Positions 46,971 to 58,565 of a DNA stretch of 64,000 nucleotides are shown here, piece by piece; within the stretch, counting starts at the first letter, position 1, and each line of letters begins with the position of its first letter. The stretch spans positions 620,001 to 684,000 of the forward strand of contig JACGCN010000029.1 of NCBI GenBank assembly GCA_014905825.1. The letters are read 5' to 3'. The stretch is from Lyophyllum atratum (taxonomy: Eukaryota; Basidiomycota; Agaricomycetes; Agaricales; Lyophyllaceae). The position numbers were made by a program, and so were the translations under genes. Below the pieces are notes generated by a model. That model had not been told where the DNA came from. It saw nothing but the letters and a program-made list of their open reading frames with translations, and did not search any database.

Positions 46971-48278
46971 ATGGACAAGGAACATGGATTGTCCGCTTCA
47001 TTGATCCAAGCGGACAAGGCCTTCGCAGCCAAGTTCCTTCAGGCTATGGAGGATGGTTGGGTCGACTTTGTGCGTCATGATGAGTTGCCGGAGGGCTGGC
47101 CGGAAGCGATGGAGGGTGACGTGCTCAAAGACTCGTCTTTATGGGATTACGAACCATGGGGTGAGACATCCTTCAAAAGCTTGGTGTTCTCAAGCATACT
47201 CTGATCAGTAGCAGAGGCCATCAGGAGGCAGCACAGGGAGGACGCTGAGAAAGCCCGTCAGTTGCTTGGTACGGAGGTCAAGACTACTCAGCCAGGTGTG
47301 GCTTACATTGCGGATGGCCCGTGATGCACGATTAAATGATATGATACAGGCGAAAGCGACGGAAGCGCAAGCCCGACCGAAGTTCACCCACCTCCCAATG
47401 CAACATGGAGCGACTCTGAGCTTGACATAGCCGCTGATCGACGTCCCGAATGGGAACCAGGACAGGCATCCAGTAAGGTCTATCGATTGTATCCCTCAAT
47501 AATACCTCACTGACTCGCCTCAGATGACATGTGTAGTGCAACTCAGAGTCCCAAGAATGGTAGGTCACAGAGCCCTCGTGGGATCAGTCACTCGGATGGG
47601 GAAGCGCCAGGGGAGGAACCGGTCCTACCCGTGGCGGAACCAGACAGTGATGACCCCTCTGACTCTGAAAGACAGGTAGACGACGGCTTCGACTCTGAAA
47701 GGGATGTAGACCGCCACTCAGACACTGAAAGGGAGGTAGACCACCCCTCCGACTCTGAAAGCGAGAGTGGTGAGGAACACACCCCACCTCCGCGCCCTAG
47801 GAAGGCTGGGATGCGATCAGTTTACATCGCATCTCCTCGCAAGCCCAAGTTGGCACCGCAGTCCTCACATAGTCCTTCTCTCACGCCTTTTCGATCTTCG
47901 CCGAAGAGGAGACCTTCTGATGGAGAGGTGAAAGATTGGATCCGGGAGGCCTTGCAGATACCTAAGTCTTACAAGGGAGATGGTCCAATGGACCGTGCCC
48001 AAGAGATCTTCGACTCAGTTGTTCAAATGGCCGATAGAAAGCATGCGGTACCTGAAGCGAAGCATATTATGAAGGTGCTTGATGCGCAGGAGGTGAGTAG
48101 TCTTGGGCTATGGCTCCGATCAAAAGCCTAATCAGTTCCCTAGGTCGATAGTTTAAAAAGGGTGTTGACCGCTGTGTGTGCGACCCTCGTGCACGTCAGA
48201 AACCGCAGGTTGCAGAGCAAGGGCCAGTGTGCGTGGGGACAAGAGGTCCTTGAGTTGCTTCATGGCCTAGGGGGCTAG
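46971..48278 (+). CDS. Acidic protein with Asp/Ser/Glu repeats, unknown function
   Basis: ATG at 46971 (MDKEHGLSASLIQADKAF). Exons by eye: 46971 to about 47159, about 47217-47300, about 47350-47472, about 47524-48093 and about 48145-48278, with phases matching; about 365 residues ending LELLHGLGG. Residues around 160-205 hold three repeats of a roughly 12-residue unit with S/T-D-S/T-E-R-x-V-D (encoded by a 36-bp repeat at about 47655-47770), then basic Pro/Ser-rich sequence and a helical C-terminus. No catalytic motif is seen. It is divergent from the dioxygenase over 134 bp and lies upstream of the BAH-PHD gene, so coordinated expression with either is possible but unproven. Confidence 0.6.
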
Positions 48279-48442
48279 TCGGCATATTCAAGGCCCTTGG
48301 GTGGGGTTCCGTATGAAATCGAATAAATTGTTCAGAGTGACCCGGGATAATGGTACTCCCGTCGATCGGATAGGTACCGCCGGATCTCTGCCACTTGGTC
48401 AGAAATACGAGGCGGCAGTAGCCGGTTGATGTTTCAGGTTAC

Positions 48443-48575
48443 CGATTGAGAGAAATTCCATTACGAAGTATTCGATCGATATAGATTGGCAACTTTAATT
48501 GAGGGCCAACCCGATTGATAGAATTTCCATTGCAAAGTATTCGATCGATATAAATTGGCAACTTTCATTGAGGGA
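48443..48575 (+). repeat. Two direct repeats of about 63 bp before the BAH-PHD gene
   Basis: The block GAATTCC-like start, then AGTATTCGATCGATATA, TTGGCAACTTT and ATTGAGGG, occurs at about 48443-48504 and 48512-48575 with a few changes. It lies within 170 bp of the start codon, so it could act as an upstream element. The remaining 48279-48442 stretch shows nothing. Confidence 0.55.
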
Positions 48576-48610
48576 GGATGCATAACTGTCCCCTGTCCTT
48601 CACGTCGCCT

Positions 48611-49758
48611 ATGAGTAATCGCCAGTTGCGGCCTCGCAAGACGGCCCATGCCAATAAGCAGCTGGGAGCATCTGCCCATACTCCGTCCTTCCAAGAATTC
48701 CAGCAGCTCGAGCGCGTCGAACCTCTTATTATCGAGGATGCAGTGGAAAGCAGGAAGCAGGGCAAACAAGTGTGTGTGGAGTTCTGCGGAGACGACGAGT
48801 GAGTGCCAGGCTCTATAGGGGCGCTTTTCTGCTGATACTCGAGTCAATAGTGTTTTCATCCGACATGTCGATATTCCGAGCGAGCCAGAGCCTGAGGAAT
48901 ACTGGAAAGCCAAAATCCACGCCATTGCTTATGACGGGGCGACGGGCAAGACCTGGGTAGCGGTGAAGTGGTATTACTCCAAAAGCCATCTACAGGATGG
49001 AGGGTTCAGTTGGCAGACGGGTTCAGAGTGAGCCTCGCCCTTGTCTTTCATGTTCCTTAGACGCTCAACCTAGTCGCTCAACCTTAGAAAGGCTATCTTT
49101 CCCCGCCTTGGGGGGACAGAGTTGGTGTTATCCGACCATGTGGACGTGATTGAGCCGCAGACCATAGAATGTGCGTAATCGTGACCATCTCAGCATCCTC
49201 AGCCGTGAAGCTTTTCTGTAGCCCCCCTGAACGTGGTGGCATTTGACGACCACCTCTATGTTTCTCACGTCCCTCGCCGCTCTTGGTTCACGCGCCTAAC
49301 AGTTAAGTTGACCCGCGGCTGTGGATCATTAGAGGTAAGCGATTTGTAGCATGTGCCGACATATTTCTGCTAATGAAGAATGTTGATGCGATCAGGGCGT
49401 GAATAAGTCTTGCATCTGTGGGCGGATCTACGATCCCGAGCAAGATATCCAACGGTACTGCCGGGAGTGCACGTTGTGGTACCATCACGCGTGCATGGAC
49501 ATCAATCTGGCTTATGAGCCCGATCCAACACTTTCTCGTGCCGCCACAATAGCGCAGATCCCTTGCGTTCGTGGACTTACTTCACACACCCGGTCAGTCA
49601 GCGGCCCTGGGGCAAAACTTTCACGACTTGAAGGTTGGTTGGAGTCCGATGACCTTCCGAAAGACTGGCGAGGATTACTGGGTGAAAAGTTTTGTACCAT
49701 GGCAGAGAGCACAGATTGGGGTCGATACGAGTGCCCTGGGTGCCAAGCAATAATTTGA
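48611..49758 (+). CDS. BAH-PHD chromatin reader-like protein
   Basis: BAH and PHD modules bind nucleosomes or histone tails. ATG at 48611 (MSNRQLRPRKTAHANKQ; an in-frame ATG at 48578 is also possible). Exons by eye: 48611-48799, about 48853-49029, about 49089-49169, about 49224-49335, 49397-49758, all in phase; about 306 residues. The BAH part reads VFIRHVDIPSEPEPEEYWKA, KTWVAVKWYY, LVLSDHVDVIEP and LYVSHVPRRSW. The PHD finger follows: CIC, CREC, WYHHAC and a final CPGC, a Cys4-His-Cys3 pattern with an unusually long insertion of about 75 residues before the last Cys pair. It is the fourth chromatin-type gene in the 45-55 kb block. Domain calls rest on visible motifs. Confidence 0.7.
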
Positions 49759-49895
49759 GTACTATATTTAGTCTACTACTAGCGGTCGCTACCAACAGAG
49801 TTGGCCCTCAGCTAGCGTCGATCGCGTTGCCGGACAAATATTTCCAATAACTCTTTTTTTGTTTGATCGATTGATTGGGCTCACCTGCAAATTGC

Positions 49896-52800
49896 ATGGA
49901 CCGGATTAAGAGGACGCGTTTACCTGACACATTTTCCTCCCCGCCCCCCGCCCCCCCCCCCCCACCCACTCCCACAACCATGGACCTCGACGGGATGGCT
50001 GACGCTTCCAATGAAATTTTATCCAGCGACGGTCCGTACCAGGTCGAGGACAGGGACATGCATGAGATGGGTCGCGCATTGGACTTGATGTTATCCGACC
50101 TTGAGCTTCGCGACTCTGATGATAGGGAACAGAGTCGGTGCACATCACTTGGGGTGACGAGGTCAAAGTCTTACATCCACCCCCCAACATCACAAGTCCC
50201 GAGTCTCGAAGAGATGGCAGCCGTTTTCAAGAGTTTTGTGAGTTAGGGTTTTGTTATTATCTGCTGGGTTCCTTATGAGAGTACAGATTGAAGACGGAGA
50301 ACCAACGCCCCCACGTTCAAGGTCGTACAAACCAAGACGACCCACGCGGTCACCCGAAAAGAGAAGAACACGTAGGGAGGAATCTGGCAGTCGCTCGCGA
50401 TCGATACACGACTTTGGCCCAGAAGTAGAGTTAGAAGCCGCTGCAGATTCACAAGTCCCGAGTCTCGAAGAGATGGCAGCCGTTTTCAAGAGTTTTGTGA
50501 GTTAGGGTTTTGTTATTATCTGCTGGGTTCCTTATGAGATTACAGATTGAAGACGGGGAACCAACCCCTCCACGTTCAAGGTCATACAAACCAAGACGAC
50601 CCACGCGGTCACCCAAAAAGAGAAGAGCACGTAGGGAGGAATCTGGCAGTCGCTCGCGATCGATACGCCACTCTTCCCCAGAAGTAGAGTTAGAAGCCGC
50701 TGCAGATGATTCACAAGTCCCGAGTCTCGAAGAGATGGCAGCCGTTTTCAAGAGTTTCGTGAGTTAGCATTTGTTATTATCTGCTGGGTTCCTTATGAGA
50801 GTACAGATTGAAGACGGGGAACCAACCCCTCCACGTTCAAGGTCTTTTAAACAAAGACGACCCGCGCGGTCACCCAAAAAGAGAAGAGGACTTAGGCAGA
50901 ATTCTAGCAGTCCCTCTGGATCATCAACCCCTCCACGTTCAAGGTCTTATAAACAAAGACGACCCGCGCGGTCACCCAAAAAGAGAAGAGGACGCAGGCA
51001 GGGTTCTAGCAGTCCCTCTGGGTCATCTAGTTCGGAACCCTTTGTGACTCCAGAGCGCACACCAGCACCCGATCAAGAAGGCAGGGAGCCCGTAGATGCA
51101 GTGATGGACCCGCTCGGTGTGTCATGCGCCCATGTTCACATGATATTGTAAGACTGAGGGTTCCAATGCAGATGAGTACTTCCTGGATCCTAATCACTGG
51201 GCTACAGCATTACGTGCCCTGCATACCTTGAAGGATCGCGTTTGGATAGAGACCACGATCATTGACATGTGGCTCATGAGGCTGTGGTTGGATCAAGGTC
51301 GACGGAACATTCGATATGTTCCAACGATTTATGTCCGTCAGCATGCGCCTGACTTCTCGCTGGAGGAGATTCTTCGATATCGTCGTCTGTGCAGGCTTCC
51401 GGTGGAAGGACGCACACCTCTAACCGTCATCTCAGGAGTTCTTCATACAGGGGGCAATCACTTTTGCGCGGTGATTTTTGAACCGGAGGCTCGGGAGATA
51501 CACGTTCTCGGCCGGCGGTATATGGAAACCTCAGTTCACTCCATTTCGCATGATTGGGACGAATGGGGAGGGAGGCAAATCTGGAGGAATCTCGCCACTT
51601 TGCACGGGTGGGAAGTTACAGAAATGACCGTTCGTGAAGTCAACTGGAAACAGAACGGATCTGACTGCGGGCCGATCGCGTGCCAAGTCCTGGAGCATAT
51701 CTGGAACAACGGCTTCGAAAGGACGGCGCTCGTTTGGAATCTTCCTCCCCTTCCATGCGTCCATCCATTACGACTCAGGATGGCGACTTCGATCCATCAG
51801 CAGGCGTTGACAAGTCTCCGGCGGCTCAGAGCAGCCCCACACGGGGATGACGCTTTGGAAGCTCTTCGAGATCGCCTTGATTCTGACCTTGAGGAGCGTC
51901 TTTGTGCGAACCCGGGTTTTCACATAAGGCCTGTTGACCAGAATCTCCAAATGATCATTCGCAATTGCCAGGCGTGCAGGCTAACTCGACGGCGTCGTAA
52001 GCAGCCTGGCAACAATGTCCAACGTCCTGAGCACGACAATGATGTGGAGCGTGAGAAGAATAGGCAGCCAGGCTTTGAAGAAGGTTCCGATGCCGATGGG
52101 TCGGATGGAGAGGACCCTCCTGCAATTCGCAACAAGCGGTATCATGTCCAAGACTGGGACCAAGCCGCTATGGATCGCTTTCCCCGCCCCATCAACCCTG
52201 TAGATCTTCCCGACATCACATGTCCCCTCCGCCTAATGTGGCGTTCCTCAGACAGGGACTTTGATGAATACGAGCAGGGTCCCACGTTGGAAGCTCTGGA
52301 GCCGGTTGAAGACCTGACCCTCATGGAAGGGAATCTCAACCTGGTCTATCTCGCAGAACGAATTATCAGCAACCCTTGGACTACGTTCAAGGACTACGGA
52401 TACCGGTTGGAACCCAAATTTCTGCAGCAGTTCTATCTAGCGGAGCCTGTCCTGACCCAAGAGCATATGATGGTCGTCGGTTTAAGGCAACCCTCCTCAC
52501 CTTCGGACGAACTCGAATCCACGATCCAGAAAACAAGGCGCGGCGATCTCATACAGGTCTTTGACCGGGTTATCATGGGCGCCCAGGAAATGATAGACGC
52601 AGCCGACGCCGAGCGCGACGACTCGTTGTTCGTGACGGGGACCACGTCCGACAACAAGTATATATATGTTGACCTTTGCCGCGACGCCGTTCCTATCTCT
52701 GAAGAGGACTATGTACGAAGCTGCGACATCGACAGTCTGATCTGGATCTCAAAACATCCTCGCGTTGCTCAGGCGGCCAACATCTTCACTGCACCCGTCA

Positions 52801-55320
52801 TACGAAACCGGGCGCCCATCGCGAAACACAATCATGTGTACGTGGACGTGCTTCGACCCCCGAGTGAAGACGATCGGCGTCAAATGGGGAGCCGTACGGA
52901 ATGGGTAGAGCGACGATTCCGGCTCAGCAGAATCCCGCACTTGGCTCTCGGTAAGATGGGCGATGCGGGATGCAACGTCAACATCTTGATGTTCTTCCCT
53001 CGAATGCCGCATCAGCATCCACACACCCACCGATGGGCGAACAATTTACCTCCCCACCTTCTGAACTTATTCTGGGATCAGGTGGTAATCCCTGCGATGA
53101 GGTCCACCACAGACCAATATCGACACGCTCACGTAGGCCTCGACCGAGACCACGTCACCTTTAAGCAGAGAAAGGGGGCACAAAACAAAGTCTCGACTGT
53201 TCCATTCCAACCCGACGCTTTCTGGCAGCTGACCAAGAGCATATCAGACTTGGTGAGGTGAAACTTACGTCGAGTTAAATGCAGCGATCTCATTATACAT
53301 CCTAGATAACCAGTCGGCACGACGACGAGGGCGAGGAAGACCTTGAAATGTTTGGATCTGCATTCTATGTGTTCGAGGTCAAGGGTTCGCAAAAGCACAC
53401 CAGCAACACAGAGAGTGAGGAGAAACCATTGGAACAAAGCCTAAGACAGGCTGTCAAAGATTTCCGCCACCAATTCTCTTGCCTGGACTGGGAATACATG
53501 GAGGATCTGGACCACGGAGAGCTCATATGCGATGTTGGCTTCACGATCAATGCACGACACCCCGAGCCCTTGGTTGGGCTTTGGCGGCTGGACTGCCTAG
53601 AGGCATCTTATGGCGCTGCTGGGTATCACATGGGCAACATGCATCGCATCAATACGCTGTCACACTATGGAGCTATGCAGGCCGAGACCACCCGCGAACG
53701 AGCACAAAGGAGCCACGTTATGTTTCGTTCTTCTTACAATCTGGCATACGAGGTCGTGCGTTCAACGGACAATAGCCGGAATCTGTTCTTGGAGAAGGAT
53801 GTGTACAACCTGGAGAAGTCGTTCCTATCAGACAGCAAGTCGGTATGCGACCTATACGATGGACGACCCAAGAAGCTCAATTATGGTGTACGGGACGAGT
53901 TTAGGATATCTGGGGTAGCTTTGAAGGAGTTGGACACTTATGTGGAAGAGATGGTATGCGGAACAGTTTTCCGGTCGATTGCCGAGCTTACGATCCACAG
54001 ACGCGGGACTTCCTATCGTCGGAGCCCATAATCTGGATACGATCCTCTGTTTGGTTTGAATTCCTACGGAGGAGGCTCAGGCAGCTGACCTACCTACAAG
54101 AGATGATCCACGGCTTCCACCTTCCGAACTATGGGATCATATCAGGGCTCATGAGCTACCTAATGCAGTCAGTGTTATCCACACCGACTATGGTGAACTC
54201 GTACGTCCGTGAAAGCCTGGCTCTCCTAAACTTCAAGGCATCGACGGATCGCCACGGCATGTTCTTCCTCCACGAACTGAATCTCAGCAAAGACCACATC
54301 ATACCTGGAATCCTTCAATGCGATGATTTGCAGGTGAAGCGTATACTGGGCATTGCACCTAAGCGCAGGCAAAACCGGAGGCGCCCCCTGGACGCTGACG
54401 AAGACAGCTACCCGCTAGGTAGCAGGCCGAGCTGGCGGCAAGTTCAACGATCCCTGGAATCGAAGCCGTGGGAGCTCATGCGCGATTGGAGTTGGCCTCC
54501 CGAATTGGAGCCCTACATGGGCGTGGATGGAAGGGACGACGACGCGTCACCACAGCAGAGGGCTGCCGGTGATATCTTTGTGGATTTTACAAGGCAACTA
54601 TGGCTAGGTCTCAATCCTCACTGGCAAAGCAGCAGTGAAAAAGCTTTTCCGGAGAATATCAAAGAAGCCTTGGAAACTTGGAGTGTTGACGCGGTGGCGG
54701 AACGGGTGAAAGACGTGAAGTTTTTGGCGTGCAATGCGGGATTGGAGGGCAACATACCCGGGAAAAAACACAAGTCGTTCTTGAAACGCGGATCCCGGTA
54801 TTTCCGAAGGAACTACGGCAGCCAGATAGGGTTTTGGAGTAACATCGCTGAGGAAGGGGTAGGTTTTGGGTCCACGTACGTGACGATGTGCGAGGACCTC
54901 GAGGACGACGAGATTCAAGAGCTGGACAGCCACCTTGGTACGCTCCTCTCATACTGTCAATGTCTCCCGAGGTCGTCCTCCAAAGCGCCTTGGATTGTAT
55001 CTCAAGGACAAATCCAAATGGATACTAACCCGAGGTACTACCGGTTGCTCTCGATTGGAGATGGATCGGCGTTGAAAAGGTCGACGCGCAGTGCACCCGC
55101 ATTAACGGGAGCGAAGGCGATGAGGATCGGGATGCTGGAAATGCGTGGTTACGATGGCAGGACGGCGCGACGGGCAGTGAATCAAGTGCGATGGGTGAAG
55201 AAGGCCATAAGCAAGGCACGGTCCAAGAAATCGAAAAACACACGAGCTCCGCCACGCAGAAAAAAGCAGCAGGCACAAGCTACCGAGTCGGATGGTGGAG
55301 GAACCGACGGTGACGATTGA
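49896..55320 (+). CDS. Giant SR-rich protein with Ulp1-like (C48) cysteine protease domain
   Basis: Ulp1/SENP proteases cut SUMO or related conjugates. ATG at 49896 (another at 49980). Exons by eye: 49896-50237, 50287-50496, 50546-50758, 50807 to about 51117, about 51173-53255, about 53307-53953, 54002-55320; about 1,700 residues. Exons 2-4 are tandem duplicates giving Arg/Ser-rich repeats (PPRSRSYKPRRPTRSP) plus QVPSLEEMAAVFKSF. The protease-like part is near 51.2-51.75 kb: GNHFCAVIFEP (His) and QNGSDCGP (Gln and nucleophile Cys), the hallmark spacing; the acidic third residue after the His is not obvious (HVLGRR), so activity is uncertain. A long unrecognised region follows, then a Lys/Arg-rich tail. 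C48 domains are common in fungal transposon proteins, but no DDE-type transposase is visible. Confidence 0.65.
50238..50806 (+). repeat. Tandem exon-intron duplication (period about 260 bp)
   Basis: The unit is an exon of 210-213 nt plus a 48-49-nt intron (GTGAGTTAGG...CTGCTGGGTTCC...TACAG). Exons at 50287-50496, 50546-50758 and the start of 50807- are close copies; introns at 50238-50286, 50497-50545 and 50759-50806 are nearly identical. Every exon is a multiple of three in phase 0, and the second has one extra Asp codon. A nested repeat inside the last exon (two copies of a Pro-Arg-Ser-Lys block) continues the pattern. Confidence 0.85.
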
Positions 55321-55350
55321 TTTTGTTGTGTGTCGGGACGGAATAATACC

Positions 55351-55552
55351 CATCAGTTCCGCCATCAATTTCTAGGGCACCCCACCAGCCGGGGGGCGTA
55401 CCATGTTAGGGTTGGTTAGAGGTTAGGGTGGTTAGAGGTTAGGTTGGTTAGAGTTAGAGTTAGGGTTGGTTAGCTCTGTTTAGGGTGGGGATATTTATCT
55501 TGTCTTTTGTGGTATATTTCGTTGATGCCTAAGCTGATCTACGGTGGATTAC
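55351..55552 (+). repeat. Dispersed repeat with TTAGGG-like core, copy 1
   Basis: About 200 bp from CATCAGTTCCGCCATCAATT to CTACGGTGGATTAC, containing GGTTAGAGGTTAGGGTGG and similar degenerate telomere-like words. It is almost identical to the block at 63785 onward. It sits exactly between the intact C-terminus of the giant gene and its broken duplicate. Confidence 0.75.
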
Positions 55553-55956
55553 GAGGACGACGAGATTCAAGAGCTGGACGGCTACCTCGGTACGCTCCTC
55601 TCATACTGCCAATGTCTCCCAAGCTCGTCCTCCGAAGCGCCTTGGATTGTGTCTCAAGGCAAATGGATACTAATCCGAGGTACTACCGGTTGCTCTCGAT
55701 TGGAGCTGGGTCGGCGTTAAAAGGGTCGACGCGAAGTGCACCTGCATTAACGGGTGCGAAGGCGATGAGGATCGGGATGCTAGAATTGCGCGGTTACGAT
55801 GGCAGGACGGCGCGACGGGCAGTGAATCAAGAGCGATCGGTGATGAGCAAGGCACGGTCCAAGAAGTCAAAAAACAGACGCGCTCCCCCACGAAGCAAAA
55901 GGGTTAGGGCAGAGTCTACAACGTCGGAGGGTCTAGGCACCGACGTTGACGATTGA
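55548..55956 (+). pseudogene. Broken duplicate of the giant protein's C-terminus
   Basis: The sequence from GAGGACGACGAGATTCAAGA onward repeats 54909-55320 at high identity (IQELD, LGTLLSYCQCLP, APWIVSQG, then MDTNPRYYRLLSIG and the basic tail). Relative to the intact copy it lacks 7 bp near 55660 (ACAAATC), which shifts the frame between WIVSQG and MDTNPRYY, so it is not a continuous coding sequence. It has no start of its own. Confidence 0.75.
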
Positions 55957-56153
55957 TTTTGTTGTGTGTTGGGACGGAACAGATGAAGATATGGTCAATC
56001 AATAAATAGGGCTACCCAGACGGAGGAGATGAACACGATGTATTTGACAGCCAATCATATATGTACAAAGTGAAATGACGGCACGGCAGCGGGGGGGGGG
56101 GAAGAAGGAACAGCGACAAGGTCCAAAAAAGGTAAGCAGCGTCCTAACGAGAA
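55957..56153. other. Spacer
   Basis: Convergent spacer with a homopolymer G run near 56091-56100. No gene is seen. Confidence 0.4.
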
Positions 56154-57090
56154 CTAAAGATAAAAGGCCGCGTCAAGTTTAGGATGCAGGGGGTACGCGT
56201 GGTAGTAGAGGGACGGTGCATAGCGTTTTTCCACTGAGAAGATGTACTCCTTGATGTCTTGGGGCCTAACCCATTTGGACGTCCACGCGCAAGCCAAACA
56301 CTTGAAGCGGGCCTTGGGAACATCGCCGTCGAGCTTGGTCTCCCCTGTCATTTGCGTGCGTTGCCCACGCGCAGAACAATCAATTTTACCGCACCGAGTG
56401 GGCGTTAACCCGAAGGGCCTCTGGGGACTGTCCTCAGCAGCCTCCCATACAACCAGGTTGCCGCTCTTCTTGAACGCTGCGACCATGCTGTTGCCCTCGA
56501 CGCACTTCGTGTTTTGCGTCAAGACCCTCTTCACGACACCCCACAAGTCGGACTCCTTGACGCTCCTAGTCGAGATCGTCTGCACGAGCCCTGAGGTGAA
56601 GCCAGACACAGGCAGCGGCATCGTTTCGAACCCGGAAAATCCGACGAGGAGATCCAGGCTGCCCCTATAATCATCGTCAGAAACATATTACAAGCAGCGA
56701 ATGGACCGGAGCTTACTGTTCCACCAGGTCCCTCGCCTTGATCCAGCTCGAGTGGACAGTGACGGCTGCCCCACAGGCTAGGAGGATGAGGACACGCCAA
56801 CCCCCCCGCGTCAGCGGTGTCACATCGGCTCTCAGCCGTCCTCCGTCCAGCTCAACGATCTCGATAGCATTCCATCTTCTCGCCTTATCAGATGCCTTCC
56901 GCATCTCATCGAACACGCCTGTGCCAACCTTTGCTGTCAAAAGCTCCGCGACGGTGCTATGGAGACCTGTCGTCTTGGTCACTTGGAGCCGACCGCTATA
57001 GGAATGCGAGTGTGTGTCGACGACGATGATGAGATTCGGGGGTAGCTTCTGGCTGGACGATGCGCAGATGAACTCGACGGCTTCTTCGGA
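56154..57090 (-). CDS. Gene truncated at its 5' side by the composite element; zinc-ribbon-like C-terminus
   Basis: Two exons by eye: one open from the junction at 57090 to about 56718 (SEEAVEFICASSSQKLPP ... RLQVTKTTG ... WIKARDLVEQ) and one from about 56663 to the stop at 56154, joined by an intron with GTAAGC and ATTATAG signals in phase. The C-terminal part has C-G-K-I-D-C and C-L-A-C pairs separated by about 30 residues, compatible with a zinc ribbon. The reading frame is still open where the composite element begins, with no start codon at the edge, so the N-terminus is missing or has been displaced. Family not recognised. Confidence 0.55.
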
Positions 57091-58483
57091 TTATACCGTC
57101 CTGTATAAGAGTACTCTTATATACAAATATCAAAATTTTGGGGATGTTAGGGGTCCAAAAGAGAGGTTATATATGTACCAATGAACCTTTAAAAAAGCTA
57201 AGAAATCGGCGGTCCGGTTGTGGAGAAAAAGGAGGGTAAAGTTGCGTGCTCCTGGAAGTAAATAAGTCACGTGACGTGGACCGTCATTTACCGTAATGCT
57301 TGGTGTGAACCGTCCTTCACCGTAATTGAGGTGAAAAGTGGAAACCCAGGTGCGAAACCAGGTGCGACGGATAACCCAGGTGCAAAAACAGGTGCGAGGC
57401 CAGGTGCGACGGATGCGGGGAGGTGCGACAGGAGGTGGGAATGGTACAAGGGCAGGTGCGGAACCAGGTGCGACGGATAACCCAGGTGCGACGGATGAGA
57501 CCAGGTGCGAGAGGAGGTGCGACGGATGAGGGGAGGTGCCACGGGAGGTGCGAATGGTACAAGGGGAGGTGCGGAACCAGGTGCGACGGATAACCCAGGT
57601 GCGAGACCAGGTGCGACGGGAGGTGCGAATGGTACAAGGGGAGGTGCGGAACCAGGTGCGACGGATAACCCAGGTGCGAGACCAGGTGCGACGGGAGGTG
57701 CGAATGGTACAAGGGGAGGTGCGGAACCAGGTGCGACGGATAACCCAGGTGCGAGACCAGGTGCGACGGGAGGTGCGACATATAAACCAGGTGCGACGGA
57801 TGAGACCAGGTGCGGAACCAGGTGCGACGGATAACCCAGGTGCGAGACCAGGTGCGACGGGAGGTGCGAAGTCAAAACCAGGTGCGAATTGTACAAGGGG
57901 AGGTGCGAAGCCAGGTGCGATGGTATAAACCAGGTGCCAGACCAGGTGCGACGGATAACCCAGGTGCGAGACCAGGTGCGACGGGAGGTGCGAATTGTAC
58001 AAGGGGAGGTGCGAAGCCAGGTGCGATGGTATAAACCAGGTGCGGAACCAGGTGCGACGGATAACCCAGGTGCGAGACCAGGTGCGACGGGAGGTGCGAC
58101 ATATAAACCAGGTGCGACGGATAAACCAGGTGCGAGACCAGGTGCGACGGGAGGTGCGACATATAAACCAGGTGCGACGGATAAACCAGGTGCGAGAGGA
58201 GGTGCGACAGTATAAACCAGGTGCGAGACCAGGTGCGAGAGGAGGTGCGACGGAGAAGCCAGGTGCGAGAGCAGGTGCGAGAGGAGGTGCGACAGTATAA
58301 ACCAGGTGCGAGAGCAGGTGCGAGAGGAGGTGCGACGGTATAAACCAGGTGCGAGACCAGATGCTGTTAGGAGGTCCGACGGATAAACCAGGTGCGACGG
58401 GTGAGGGGAGGTGCGAATGGTACAAGGGGAGGTGCGAAGCCAGGTGCAACGGTATAAACCAGGTGCGAGACCAGGTTTGGCAT

Positions 58484-58565
58484 GGACACATGGTATACTT
58501 GGTTATCACGCACGCTTTGTCTGCGACTCAGCTGGCGGTCCCGGGTTCAATGCCCGGGTGTGTCA
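58484..58565 (+). tRNA. tRNA-like relic in composite element copy 2
   Basis: Same 5' half as 41256-41337, with GGGTTCAATGCCC in the B-box position (one change from the other copies) and a 3' end reading GTGTGTCA. Not foldable as a normal anticodon arm; probable pseudo-tRNA. Confidence 0.45.

Noticed and set aside
45231..55320. KDZ or other DDE transposon
   Set aside because: TET/JBP-like and C48 genes prompted a search for a transposase, but no DDE/RNase-H-like motif set was visible in the large ORFs here.
55400..55490. True telomere end
   Set aside because: The TTAGGG-like words are degenerate, short and internal, and the same block recurs at 63.8 kb as part of a dispersed repeat.
57130..58509. 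459-codon minus-strand ORF, and similar long ORFs at 39475-40449 and 58573-59514
   Set aside because: They read through the AGGTGCGA minisatellite, which happens to lack stops in several frames at once; the products are SHLVSHL- or APGLAPG-type low-complexity repeats.
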